Source: DATIHT01 sp964348615
Lineage (GTDB): Bacteria; Patescibacteriota; Microgenomatia; Curtissbacterales; GWA2-41-24
Assembly (NCBI GenBank): GCA_964348615.1
Contig: CAYGDE010000021.1
Location: 1 to 10,827 of the forward strand
Length of the DNA stretch: 10,827 nucleotides
Direction: 5' to 3'
Shown here: piece after piece, positions 1 to 6,776 of the stretch
Layout of the letters: every line of letters starts with the position of its first letter
Position numbering within the stretch: the stretch's first letter is position 1
Position numbers and translations under genes: made by a program
The notes under the pieces: generated by a model
What the model saw: only the letters and a program-made list of their open reading frames with translations
The model's database searches: none
Told to the model about the DNA's origin: nothing

Positions 1-1
1 A

Positions 2-43
2 TCCAGGACCTTGCTGAAAATATTCTGGGTAAGAAAAAATTAA
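2..43 (+). CDS. secD: SecD C-terminal end (partial)
   Basis: Only the last 13 codons and the TAA stop are in the window, reading SRTLLKIFWVRKN. The Ser/Thr-Arg-Thr-Leu-Leu pattern near the end resembles the close of SecD after its last membrane helix, and the gene lies directly before secF, as in most bacteria. The stop ends at base 43 and the secF ATG begins at 44, so the two are surely co-transcribed. SecD works with SecF in the membrane to pull proteins through SecYEG using the proton gradient. The assignment rests on position and this short tail. Another frame is open through to base 120 but would overlap secF deeply. Confidence 0.6.
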   Translation, partial: SRTLLKIFWVRKN

Positions 44-940
44 ATGAACATAATCAAATACAAAAATTACTTTTTTGTCTTATCACTACTGATAATTATC
101 CCTGGTGTAATCGCGCTTAAAATTTGGGGCTTAAAACTTGGAATAGATTTTGAAGGAGGAACACTTTGGGAAATTAAATTTACTCAAAACCAAACTACGC
201 CTCAACAAGTGCAAGATTTTCTGAATAGCCAAGGAGCAGAGGTTTCTCAGGCGGCAGCAACTTCCGAAAACTCTGTCCTGGTAAAAATGAGAATCCACGA
301 CGAAAATAAAATAAACGAACTAAAAATAAAAGTTGGCGAGCAGTTTGGCGAAGCGATAGATGAAAGGCTAGACACTGTTGGCCCTACTATTTCAAAAGAA
401 ATTTCCCAAAAAGCCCTGTTTGCAGTTATAGCTTCAATCCTGGCAATTGTTATTTACGTTTCCTGGTCTTTCAGAAAAGTTCCAAAGCCAGCTTCTGGAA
501 TTGCTTTTGGCATTTGTACAATAATTGCTCTTGTTCATGATGTACTTGTAGTGGTTGGAGCATTTGCAATTCTTGGATATTTTTTCAAAATAGAAGTCGA
601 CTCGCTTTTTATTACAGCTCTCCTAACCGTTCTTGGCTTTTCTGTTCACGATACAATCGTAGTTTTTGACAGAATTAGAGAAAACTTGATAAAACACCAA
701 GAATTTTCGTTTGAGGCAATTGTTAATCATTCGGTAATTCAAACAATGGCCAGGTCCGCCAATACTTCTTTAACTGTTGTGTTCGTACTTTTGGCTCTTT
801 TACTTTTTGGTGGGGATTCTATAAAAACTTTCGTTCTGGCGCTTTTAATTGGAATAGTATCCGGAACTTACTCTTCTGTTTTCAACGCTGCACCACTTTT
901 GGTTGTCTTGCAAAATCTAAAGTTAAAAAACAGGAATTAA
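44..940 (+). CDS. secF: Protein translocase subunit SecF
   Basis: Integral membrane partner of SecD in the accessory complex that drives late protein export through SecYEG. The 298-residue length is normal for a stand-alone SecF. Membrane helix 1 lies at about residues 8-28, followed by the conserved GIDFEGGT stretch at 33-40. A periplasmic domain of roughly 80 residues ends in VGPTISKEI (112-120). Five more helices follow at about 124-142, 150-172, 174-196, 238-256 and 262-290. The SecF signature GFSVHDTIVVFDRIREN is at 198-214, and HDV at 165-167 is a second conserved site. The ATG abuts the secD stop and no convincing Shine-Dalgarno is visible, suggesting translation coupled to secD. Its stop is 3 bases from the stop of convergent cca. 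Confidence 0.96.
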   Translation: MNIIKYKNYFFVLSLLIIIPGVIALKIWGLKLGIDFEGGTLWEIKFTQNQTTPQQVQDFLNSQGAEVSQAAATSENSVLVKMRIHDENKINELKIKVGEQFGEAIDERLDTVGPTISKEISQKALFAVIASILAIVIYVSWSFRKVPKPASGIAFGICTIIALVHDVLVVVGAFAILGYFFKIEVDSLFITALLTVLGFSVHDTIVVFDRIRENLIKHQEFSFEAIVNHSVIQTMARSANTSLTVVFVLLALLLFGGDSIKTFVLALLIGIVSGTYSSVFNAAPLLVVLQNLKLKNRN

Positions 941-943
941 AAC

Positions 944-2335
944 CTATTTTTTGAGCTTTTCTATCTTCGCCAAAAGATATTCGCTTTTATTTTTCTTAGG
1001 ATCATCTGCAACTTCCTCAAAGAGCTTATTCAAAACTTTACCAACTTCCGGCCCTGGTTTAAGGCCCAAAATTTTCATAACGTCATGACCGCTCACTTTC
1101 AAATCGGCAACGGTAAATGGTTTTTTCAAAACATCAGAAAGTCTTTTTCTAAAAAGCTTTAAGCGCCAGCTTTCTGCTTCTTGCAAGCCCCCACCAAGTC
1201 TGTCGCCAATTCGCAAATCCATCATGTCTTCCACATTATCGATGCCAATATTTTTAATAAAGCGCCTCAAAGCTTTGTCTGTCTGGTCTTCGCCAACACT
1301 AAACTGATGCCACCTTACAAGTAAATAAAGTTTCTCTCTTTGGTCTTTGGAAAAATGCAGTCTTTGGGCGATATCACGCGCAATTCTTGCGCCTACCACT
1401 TCATGGTTATAGAAAGTTCGAACCCCTTCTGCTGTAACATTTGCAACTGCGGCCTTGCCCACATCATGCAAAAGTGTGGCAAACCGAACGATGGTATCCT
1501 TGGAAGGACAAAATTTTAAGCTCATAACGCAGTGCGTGCCAACGTCCCAAATATGGTGTCTTTTTGGACTCTTTTGCTCAACGGCAAAGCACTCAAAAAG
1601 TTCAGGCAAAATTTTTTTTAAAATACCGCAGTCTTTTAAAAGAAAAATTCCAAAAGCAGGATTATCGCTTGCCAGAATTTTAAAAAGTTCGTCGCGTATT
1701 CTTTCGCCGGAAACCTCAGCAATCAATTTTGCATTTTTCAAAACAGCGGCCCCGGTTTTTTTCTCCACGGTAAACCCAAGTGTTGTTGCAAATCTAGCCG
1801 CCCGCAGCATCCTTAATGCATCTTCTCCAAACCTTTCACTTGGGTTGCCAACCGCCTTAACAACCTTATTCTTTAAATCACCCTGGCCATTAAACGGATC
1901 AATTAGAATGAATTGAGAGTTGAGAATTTTTTGAACCTTCCACTTTGAACCTTCCACTTTGAACCTTCCACTTTGAACTTTTTTTAAGGCCATTGCATTA
2001 ACCGTAAAGTCTCGGCGCGACAAGTCTTCTTCCAGTGTTTTTCCCCATTCAACCTTGTCTGGGTGTCTTCTGTCTGAATATCCCGCCTCCGACCTATAAG
2101 TTGTTATTTCAACAACTTCACCATCAACTGGGATCCCAACAGTTCCAAATTGATTATTATAAAAAGCTCCTTTAAAAATTGCCAAAATCTCCTCCGGCTT
2201 TGCATTTGTGGCGAGATCCCAATCAGAAACATTTTTCCCAGCCAAAATATCCCGAACCGCACCACCCACCAAGACAACTTCATAACCAGCCGCATCAACC
2301 TGTTCTAAAATTTTGTCAACTGCTTCATATGTCAT
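944..2335 (-). CDS. cca: CCA tRNA nucleotidyltransferase with HD domain
   Basis: Adds or repairs the 3' CCA end of tRNAs from CTP and ATP without a nucleic acid template; cytoplasmic class II nucleotidyltransferase. Visible motifs: LVGGAVRD (22-29) and DWD (38-40), which bind nucleotide and metal; RRDFTVNAMA (107-116); the EDxxR-type base-selecting motif EDALRMLRAARFA (171-183); ERIRDEL (211-217). An HD phosphohydrolase domain follows (H261, H268, H290-D291, H311, D378), then the usual C-terminal tRNA-binding part (about 407-446). Residues 118-143, between RRDFTVNAMA and IDPFNG, form an abnormally long loop encoded by a 14-bp tandem repeat. Other family members have only a few residues there, so about 20 are extra. 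The ATG is preceded by TATAAT with 6 bases between and no Shine-Dalgarno. CCA-adding versus A-adding specificity cannot be settled by eye, but a single all-in-one enzyme is likely. Confidence 0.95.
   Translation of the reverse strand: MTYEAVDKILEQVDAAGYEVVLVGGAVRDILAGKNVSDWDLATNAKPEEILAIFKGAFYNNQFGTVGIPVDGEVVEITTYRSEAGYSDRRHPDKVEWGKTLEEDLSRRDFTVNAMALKKVQSGRFKVEGSKWKVQKILNSQFILIDPFNGQGDLKNKVVKAVGNPSERFGEDALRMLRAARFATTLGFTVEKKTGAAVLKNAKLIAEVSGERIRDELFKILASDNPAFGIFLLKDCGILKKILPELFECFAVEQKSPKRHHIWDVGTHCVMSLKFCPSKDTIVRFATLLHDVGKAAVANVTAEGVRTFYNHEVVGARIARDIAQRLHFSKDQREKLYLLVRWHQFSVGEDQTDKALRRFIKNIGIDNVEDMMDLRIGDRLGGGLQEAESWRLKLFRKRLSDVLKKPFTVADLKVSGHDVMKILGLKPGPEVGKVLNKLFEEVADDPKKNKSEYLLAKIEKLKK
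1931..1979. repeat. 14-bp tandem repeat inside cca
   Basis: Three exact copies of TTGAACCTTCCACT (1931-1944, 1945-1958, 1959-1972) and the first six bases of a fourth. Because 14 is not a multiple of three, successive copies are read in different frames of cca (VQSGR, FKVEG, SKWK), yet all stay open. Three copies add exactly 14 codons, which keeps the gene in frame. A small near-repeat (TTGAGA twice) at 1913-1924 lies just beside the array and belongs to the same extra loop. Confidence 0.95.
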
Positions 2336-2341
2336 ATTTAA

Positions 2342-2350
2342 ATTATATCA
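2342..2350 (-). promoter_or_regulatory. Extended -10 promoter of cca, leaderless
   Basis: Read on the minus strand this is TGA-TATAAT, a perfect -10 box with the extended TG. Only TTAAAT (6 bases) separates it from the cca ATG at 2335, so transcription should begin at or within a base of the start codon. No -35 match is seen 16-18 bases upstream, as expected for an extended -10 promoter. Confidence 0.7.
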
Positions 2351-2369
2351 GCACTTAAAGTGTACTTCC

Positions 2370-2378
2370 TGTTAAAAT
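2370..2378 (+). promoter_or_regulatory. Extended -10 promoter of recJ, leaderless
   Basis: TGT-TAAAAT with 7 bases between the box and the recJ ATG at 2386. Transcription would start at or next to the A of the start codon. It faces the cca promoter within a 50-bp divergent gap. There is no Shine-Dalgarno and no clear -35. Confidence 0.65.
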
Positions 2379-2385
2379 ACTCAAA

Positions 2386-4014
2386 ATGCAAGAATACAAA
2401 TGGAAAATAAAATCCAAAGTTCCCCAGAACAAAAAAGGGGATTGGTTATTAAAATTACTAGCCCAAAACAGGAATTTAGATACCCCAAAAAAGCTTCAGA
2501 ACTTTTTAAACCCCACAATTGAGCAAATTTTAGACGTAAAACCGACGCAAATGGAAAAAGGCAAAAAAAGAATTGCCCAAGCAATACAAAATAAAGAAAA
2601 AATAGTAGTTTATGCCGACTACGACGCCGACGGTCTTTGTGCAACAGCCATAATGTGGGAAACACTTTTCGACCTAGGCGCGGATGTTATGCCTTATGTT
2701 CCACACAGAATAAAAGAAGGGTACGGAATGTCCATTGAGGCAATTTCTGAAATGGCCAAAAAAGGAGTAAAGCTCATAATTACAGTAGACCAAGGGGTAA
2801 CAGCAGTCAAGCAAGTTGAACACGCCAAAAAACTCGCAATAGATGTTATTATCACCGACCATCATGTGCTGCCCGAAAAAACTCCAGACCCTTTTGCGCT
2901 TGTCCACTCGACTGCGCTATGCGGTGCAGGTGTTGCTTGGAGATTTTGTTGGGAAATAGTAAAAGAACTAAAAGGGGAGTACGAAGAAAAACTAATGCAA
3001 AAGTTAGAGCTTGCTGCCCTGGCAACTATTGCCGATCTAGTTCCTTTAGTCGGTGGCTCCAGAGCCATTGTTAAATTTGGCTTAGAAAAACTTACAAAAA
3101 CAAAAAGGCCAGGAATATTGGCACTTATGCGGACATCTAAAGTAAAAGGAGCAATAGGAACCTACGAGATCGGCCATATTTTGGCACCCCGTATAAACGC
3201 TATGGGTAGACTTGAACATGGTTTGGATTCGTTGAGGCTAATTTGCGCCAAAAATCAAAAGCAGGCAGACGAACTTGCCAAGCTTTTAACCAAAACAAAC
3301 ACTAAAAGGCAAGATTTAACAATAAAAGCCGTAGAATCGGCTTTTCCCATGATAGAAGCCCAAACTTTAATTGGCGTGGTTTCCCACGAAAGTTGGCATG
3401 AGGGGGTAATTGGTTTGGTAGCATCAAGGCTTGTTGAAGCCCACCATAGGCCGATGATTGCAATATCTAAAGGCCAAGAACTTTCCAAAGGCTCGGCAAG
3501 ATCCATTCCCGGTTTTAACATAATAGAAGCAATCAGGGAATCATCTGAATTTTTAGTCGATGCAGGTGGTCATCCTATGGCTGCCGGTTTTACCATAAAA
3601 ACAGAACATATAGAAATTTTCAAATCAAGAATCACAAAGTTTGCACAAAGGACAATAACTGAAGAAATCTTGGTAAAGAAGCTGGATATTGAATGCGAGC
3701 TAGACCCAGAAGATATCACCTTTGAAAATTTCAAAATAATTCAATCCTTCCAACCATACGGTATGGGAAACCCCTCGCCATATTTTGTAACCAAAGGTAT
3801 GACAGTTGAGGATGTGAGAACAGTAGGTCAGGAGAGTAAACATCTTAAACTCCAGCTAGACGGCTTTTCTGCAATTGCATTCAACATGGGAAGTTTTGGC
3901 GCCGAAATTCGCCCTGGTTACCAACTAGACGTTGTCTATTCGCCAGAAGAGGACAAATATGCAAACAACCGCACCCTCCAGCTAAAAATTAAAGACATCA
4001 AAGTTCAGAACTAG
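2386..4014 (+). CDS. recJ: Single-stranded-DNA-specific exonuclease RecJ
   Basis: 5'-3' single-strand DNA exonuclease of the DHH phosphoesterase superfamily, acting in recombination and in base-excision and mismatch repair. At 542 residues it is slightly shorter than typical RecJ. The DHH domain has all metal-binding motifs: ADYDADG (77-83), VDQG (134-137), TDHH (157-160) and TIADLVPL (214-221), then the connector motif APRINAMGR (267-275). The DHHA1 domain includes SHESWHEGVIGLVASRL (333-349) and the GGHPMAAGF site (394-402). The C-terminal OB-like domain carries the conserved QPYGMGNPSP (456-465). The start is supported by the extended -10 box 7 bases upstream. Its TAG stop shares the palindrome CTAG with the stop of the opposing small gene, a 4-base tail-to-tail overlap. 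Confidence 0.96.
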   Translation: MQEYKWKIKSKVPQNKKGDWLLKLLAQNRNLDTPKKLQNFLNPTIEQILDVKPTQMEKGKKRIAQAIQNKEKIVVYADYDADGLCATAIMWETLFDLGADVMPYVPHRIKEGYGMSIEAISEMAKKGVKLIITVDQGVTAVKQVEHAKKLAIDVIITDHHVLPEKTPDPFALVHSTALCGAGVAWRFCWEIVKELKGEYEEKLMQKLELAALATIADLVPLVGGSRAIVKFGLEKLTKTKRPGILALMRTSKVKGAIGTYEIGHILAPRINAMGRLEHGLDSLRLICAKNQKQADELAKLLTKTNTKRQDLTIKAVESAFPMIEAQTLIGVVSHESWHEGVIGLVASRLVEAHHRPMIAISKGQELSKGSARSIPGFNIIEAIRESSEFLVDAGGHPMAAGFTIKTEHIEIFKSRITKFAQRTITEEILVKKLDIECELDPEDITFENFKIIQSFQPYGMGNPSPYFVTKGMTVEDVRTVGQESKHLKLQLDGFSAIAFNMGSFGAEIRPGYQLDVVYSPEEDKYANNRTLQLKIKDIKVQN

Positions 4015-4265
4015 ACATTTCTGTTGTCTACAGACCATCCGCGCCTCACCTCTGGTCTCTTGGTTGCTGTTTCAAAAACAGGCTCTTTTACTATTCCGTG
4101 ATATAAATCTGGGTCTAAATCAATTCCATATCTAGAATCCGCAACAGCATGGGCAATAGTATCCAAGTCATTATCACTCCAAGGTAAACCATCCCGACCA
4201 TTACTAGTAACAGCTTCTATTATTTCTGCAGGTTTTTCACCAAAACCTCCATTACCTTCTGTCAT
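4011..4265 (-). CDS. Unrecognised 84-residue protein behind an attenuator
   Basis: I do not recognise this protein. It is soluble-looking, without signal peptide, membrane segment or cysteine. A Gly/Glu-rich start (MTEGNGGFGEKPAEIIEAV) is followed by an acidic middle (SDNDLDTIAHAVADSRYGIDLDPDLYHGIV, residues 30-59) and a basic tail (about 69-84). That it is a real gene rests mainly on its upstream signals. The ATG at 4265 lies 7 bases after AAAGGAGGTGA, almost a full complement of the 16S rRNA 3' end, and this is the only strong Shine-Dalgarno in the window. Upstream is a structured leader with an intrinsic terminator. A longer reading from 4304 would start inside the terminator hairpin and is rejected. 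It is tail-to-tail with recJ, sharing CTAG. Its need for conditional expression suggests a regulated or sensory role, but nothing identifies the function. Confidence 0.7.
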   Translation of the reverse strand: MTEGNGGFGEKPAEIIEAVTSNGRDGLPWSDNDLDTIAHAVADSRYGIDLDPDLYHGIVKEPVFETATKRPEVRRGWSVDNRNV

Positions 4266-4272
4266 TTTAAAT

Positions 4273-4283
4273 TCACCTCCTTT
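4273..4283 (-). promoter_or_regulatory. Near-perfect Shine-Dalgarno of the 84-codon gene
   Basis: Minus-strand AAAGGAGGTGA matches 11 bases of the expected anti-Shine-Dalgarno complement and ends 7 bases before the ATG at 4265. It fixes the start codon. It lies just after the terminator T-run, so transcripts that read through are well translated. Confidence 0.9.
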
Positions 4284-4288
4284 GCCAT

Positions 4289-4315
4289 AAAAAAAACCTC
4301 CCATCTTTGGGAGGT
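4289..4315 (-). terminator. Intrinsic terminator ahead of the 84-codon gene
   Basis: On the minus strand ACCTCCCA (4315-4308), loop AAGA, TGGGAGGT (4303-4296) form a perfect 8-bp hairpin followed by a run of eight T (4296-4289, one T in the stem). It lies between the likely promoter and the Shine-Dalgarno, so it can only act as a conditional, attenuation-type terminator. Its 5' arm is also claimed by an upstream segment (see the leader RNA). Confidence 0.85.
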
Positions 4316-4435
4316 AATTCCTTTCTTGTCTTAAAGTTTGCCTTTAAGCCATTACCTCCCCGAGGCTCTTGCTACCAAGCAAGAGAACCCAAGTAAGAAG
4401 AGTAAGGACTAAAAGATTTAAAACCATTGTCAAAA

Positions 4436-4465
4436 ATACTATCAAACTCTGGAATTAAAAGTCAA
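4436..4465 (-). promoter_or_regulatory. Likely promoter of the leader and 84-codon gene
   Basis: Minus-strand TTGACT (4465-4460), 18-base spacer, TAGTAT (4441-4436). This gives a 5/6 match to the -35 and 4/6 to the -10, and would start transcription near 4429. A second -35-like TTGACA (4433-4428) lies downstream but has only a poor -10 (TAGTCC region). The site falls within the extra 25 codons that a TTG start of aspS would need, which argues for the shorter aspS. Confidence 0.4.
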
Positions 4466-4501
4466 ATTCGAGTAAAATTGACCGAGTCGAACAATCCATT
4501 T

Positions 4502-5869
4502 ATGCATCGCCTCTACATAAAAGATACAGTTGAAAAAATAGATGAAAAAGTTACAATCTATGGTCGTATTCAAACGATCAGAGATTACGGTAAACTTATG
4601 TTTCTGGACCTAAAAGACGAAACGGGTCTTGTCCAGGCTGTTTCGCGCGAAAAGCACGAACTTTCCGAAGGAGACATTGTAAAAATAGAAGGTACAGTTA
4701 AAAAAAGACCCGAAAATCTCCAAAACAAAAATTTAGAAACAGGCACTGTCGAAATCCAAATTGAAAGCTTAGAGAAAATTTCCAAATCTCTTGTCCCACC
4801 CATCCCTCAAGACACAGATGGTTACGAAATCGAAGAGAACTTAAGGCTTAAATACCGCTACATCGATCTGCGTAGGGAAAGAATGCAAAAAAACTTAAGG
4901 CTTAGGCATCAAGTCGCCTCACTCGCCCGGCAATTTCTAAACGACGAAGATTTTGTGGAGGTGGAAACTCCATATCTTTCTAAAACCACACCCGAAGGCT
5001 CCCGTGATTTTCTTGTTCCCTCCAGGCTTCACCCTGGCACATTTTATGCACTCACCCAATCCCCTCAGCAGTACAAACAAATGTTAATGCTTTCGGGTTT
5101 TGAAAAATATTACCAGTTTGCCAGGGCATTTCGAGATGAAGACCTAAGGGCAGATAGGCAATTTGAACACACACAAATAGACATTGAAATGGCATACGTC
5201 CAACGAGAAGATGTTATGGATCTAATTGAAAGAATGTACATAAAAATAGCAAAAAAACTCGGCAAAAAATTATTAAATGAAAAATTTCCGGTCATCAAAT
5301 ACGAAGATGCTATGAAAAAATATGGGGCAGATAAATTTGACATGCGCGAAGGCAAAGACCAAAAAGATCCAAATCTTTTAGCTTTTGCCTGGGTTGTAGA
5401 TTTTCCGCTTTTAGAATACGACAAAGAAGAAAAAAGATATACCTTCACCCATAACCCTTTTTGCTCACCAAAAGAAGAAGGTGTTAAAGATTTGATGGCA
5501 GAAAAAAATTTAGACAAGCTAAGTTCCTACCAATATGATTTGGTATTAAACGGTGAAGAAGTAGGCGGTGGCAGCATTCGTATTACAGACCCAAAAATCC
5601 AAAGACAGGTTTTCAAGGTCATGGGGTACTTGCCAAAAAGAATAGAAAATGAATTTGGTCACTTGTTAAATGCTTACGAATATGGGGCGCCAAAACACGG
5701 AGGAATTGCCATGGGATTAGATAGGTTCTGTGCTATTCTTGCAGGCGAATCAAGCATTCGAGAGGTCATTGCATTCCCAATGTCCAAATCCGGAACAACA
5801 GCAGTTATGACTGCTCCCACAGAAGCCAACGAAAAAGCCCTCAAAGAACTTAAAATTAAACTGCTGTGA
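4502..5869 (+). CDS. aspS: Aspartyl-tRNA synthetase lacking the GAD domain
   Basis: Class II synthetase charging tRNA(Asp). Numbering is from the ATG at 4502 (455 residues). The frame is open from a TTG at 4427, but those 25 extra residues match nothing in the family, and MHRLYI is where AspRS normally starts. The N-terminal OB-fold anticodon domain covers about 10-100. Motif 1 region FVEVETPYL is at 151-159, the flipping loop TTPEGSRDF at 162-170, motif 2 FRDEDLRADR at 210-219, LNGEEVGGGSIR at 349-360 and motif 3 GIAMGLDRF at 401-409. Sequence details are bacterial, yet KYGADKFDMR (273-282) runs almost directly into WVVDFP (297-302), where bacterial AspRS holds a GAD insertion of over 100 residues. 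That explains its length against the usual 580-600. Whether it also makes Asp-tRNA(Asn) is unclear: the OB loop has Tyr (RDYG) rather than the Leu or His often discussed. Its stop overlaps the next start. Confidence 0.95.
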   Translation: MHRLYIKDTVEKIDEKVTIYGRIQTIRDYGKLMFLDLKDETGLVQAVSREKHELSEGDIVKIEGTVKKRPENLQNKNLETGTVEIQIESLEKISKSLVPPIPQDTDGYEIEENLRLKYRYIDLRRERMQKNLRLRHQVASLARQFLNDEDFVEVETPYLSKTTPEGSRDFLVPSRLHPGTFYALTQSPQQYKQMLMLSGFEKYYQFARAFRDEDLRADRQFEHTQIDIEMAYVQREDVMDLIERMYIKIAKKLGKKLLNEKFPVIKYEDAMKKYGADKFDMREGKDQKDPNLLAFAWVVDFPLLEYDKEEKRYTFTHNPFCSPKEEGVKDLMAEKNLDKLSSYQYDLVLNGEEVGGGSIRITDPKIQRQVFKVMGYLPKRIENEFGHLLNAYEYGAPKHGGIAMGLDRFCAILAGESSIREVIAFPMSKSGTTAVMTAPTEANEKALKELKIKLL

Positions 5870-6771
5870 GCGTACCCCGCATATCAATTGCCATTTTAAT
5901 TGTTATTCTGGCATGTCTTGTTTTTCTTTCCCCATCGATACCGGTTAGTGCCACAAACAATAAAATAGCCCCCGCAAAAGAAGAAATACCCGCACTAAAT
6001 TCTTATCCTCAAAAACTAGATCCATTTCAACAAACACCTCCAATTTCGGCAAGCTCCGCAGTAGTTATAGATGCCAAAACTGGAGTTACACTTTTTGAAA
6101 AAGACCCATTGGCACGTCTCTTGCCAGCGTCAACCGTCAAACTTATGACAGCACTTGTCGCACTGCAAAAATGCTCACCAGAAAAACTTGTCACAATTGG
6201 TGATGTCGAAAAAGAACCCAACGTAATGGGTCTGCAGACCGGAGACGTTATCTCCGTAAAAAATCTGCTTTATGGGCTTTTAGTTTTTTCTGCAAACGAC
6301 GCCGCTCTTGCTCTTTCATATTCTTGCGATACAACAACCCAAGACTTTGTAAATGAAATGAACCTTAAAGCGAGGGAGCTGCAAATGAAAAGTACCCATT
6401 TTACAAACCCAATCGGTTTTGATAGTGAGGGAGAATTTACAACAGCAAAAGACCTAGCTAAACTGGCAAAAGTTGCAGTCGCCAATCCGCTAATTGCAAA
6501 AATTGTCGCAACCAAACAAACAGTTGTAACCGATGCTACTGGTCAAAAAACATACTTTCTGCAAAATATCAACGAGCTTCTTGGGCAAGTTGCAGGTGTC
6601 GAAGGGGTAAAAACGGGAGAAACAAAAGGATCCCTTCAGGTATTAATTACCCAAACTACAAGAGAAGGCAACACAATTATTGTAGTGGTTTTATCCTCAG
6701 CCGATAGGTTTGCTGATTCAAAACAGTTGATAGAATGGGCTTTTGCAAATCATAAATGGACCAAACCTTAA
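5866..6771 (+). CDS. D-alanyl-D-alanine carboxypeptidase (peptidase S11)
   Basis: Low-molecular-weight penicillin-binding protein that trims the terminal D-Ala from peptidoglycan stem peptides outside the membrane. Residues 7-24 are a hydrophobic signal segment, and PVSA (26-29) offers a signal peptidase cut after Ala29. C17 lies inside the hydrophobic core, so a lipoprotein is unlikely. All three active-site motifs are present: SxxK as STVK (89-92), SxN as SAN (142-144) and KTG (249-251). The protein ends soon after the catalytic domain, with no PBP5-type C-terminal domain or amphipathic anchor, so it may be released or stay tethered by an uncut signal. The start is GTG, overlapping the aspS stop as GTGA, without a Shine-Dalgarno, which suggests translational coupling. 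Its stop is 5 bases from that of the opposing gene. Confidence 0.93.
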   Translation: MSVPRISIAILIVILACLVFLSPSIPVSATNNKIAPAKEEIPALNSYPQKLDPFQQTPPISASSAVVIDAKTGVTLFEKDPLARLLPASTVKLMTALVALQKCSPEKLVTIGDVEKEPNVMGLQTGDVISVKNLLYGLLVFSANDAALALSYSCDTTTQDFVNEMNLKARELQMKSTHFTNPIGFDSEGEFTTAKDLAKLAKVAVANPLIAKIVATKQTVVTDATGQKTYFLQNINELLGQVAGVEGVKTGETKGSLQVLITQTTREGNTIIVVVLSSADRFADSKQLIEWAFANHKWTKP

Positions 6772-6776
6772 TTTCT

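Larger units (their letters stand above)
4266..4429 (-). ncRNA. Structured leader RNA with terminator/antiterminator switch
   Basis: Proposed 5' leader of the 84-codon gene, about 160 bases. In order of transcription: (1) a perfect 8-bp hairpin CTCTTGCT-TGGT-AGCAAGAG (4385-4366); (2) segment A, GGGAGGTAAT (4360-4351); (3) a perfect 7-bp hairpin CTTAAAG-GCAAA-CTTTAAG (4348-4330); (4) segment B, ATTACCTCCC (4318-4309), the exact 10-base complement of A; (5) the terminator, in which B pairs instead with TGGGAGGT. A:B and the terminator exclude each other, which is the logic of a riboswitch or attenuator. CCTC (4364-4361 region) just before A could pair with GAGG in A and act as a weak anti-antiterminator. 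I match it to no known riboswitch class; it lacks the T-box AGGGTGGNACCGCG sequence. The exact 5' end is uncertain. Confidence 0.7.

Noticed and set aside
1455..1916. 153-codon plus-strand open frame inside cca
   Set aside because: It is antisense to conserved motifs of a clear gene, has no start signals, and its translation resembles no protein family.
4262..4288. Eight-codon minus-strand reading frame (MAKEVNLK) right after the terminator T-run, with its TGA overlapping the ATG of the small gene
   Set aside because: It has no Shine-Dalgarno of its own, it contains the Shine-Dalgarno of the next gene, and a frame this short is expected by chance. It would matter only if conserved in relatives.
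4266..4304. Upstream in-frame ATG extending the 84-residue protein by 13 residues
   Set aside because: That ATG lies inside the terminator hairpin, and the near-perfect Shine-Dalgarno points to the ATG at 4265.
4296..4385. The same hairpins read on the plus strand as an aspS leader or T-box
   Set aside because: On the plus strand there is no T-run after the hairpins and no T-box consensus. The terminator polarity fits only the minus strand.
4427..4501. TTG start adding 25 residues to AspRS
   Set aside because: The extra residues resemble nothing at the start of AspRS, MHRLYI at 4502 fits the family start, and the region holds the likely promoter of the opposing leader RNA.
4838..4907. Repeated AACTTAAGGCTTA within aspS
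   Set aside because: It encodes NLRLKYR and NLRLRHQ at positions where AspRS naturally has similar residues, so two chance matches are enough to explain it.
5866..5920. Lipoprotein signal (ILAC) in the carboxypeptidase
   Set aside because: The cysteine sits mid-way in the hydrophobic stretch, which continues after it. PVSA at 26-29 is a better signal peptidase I site.
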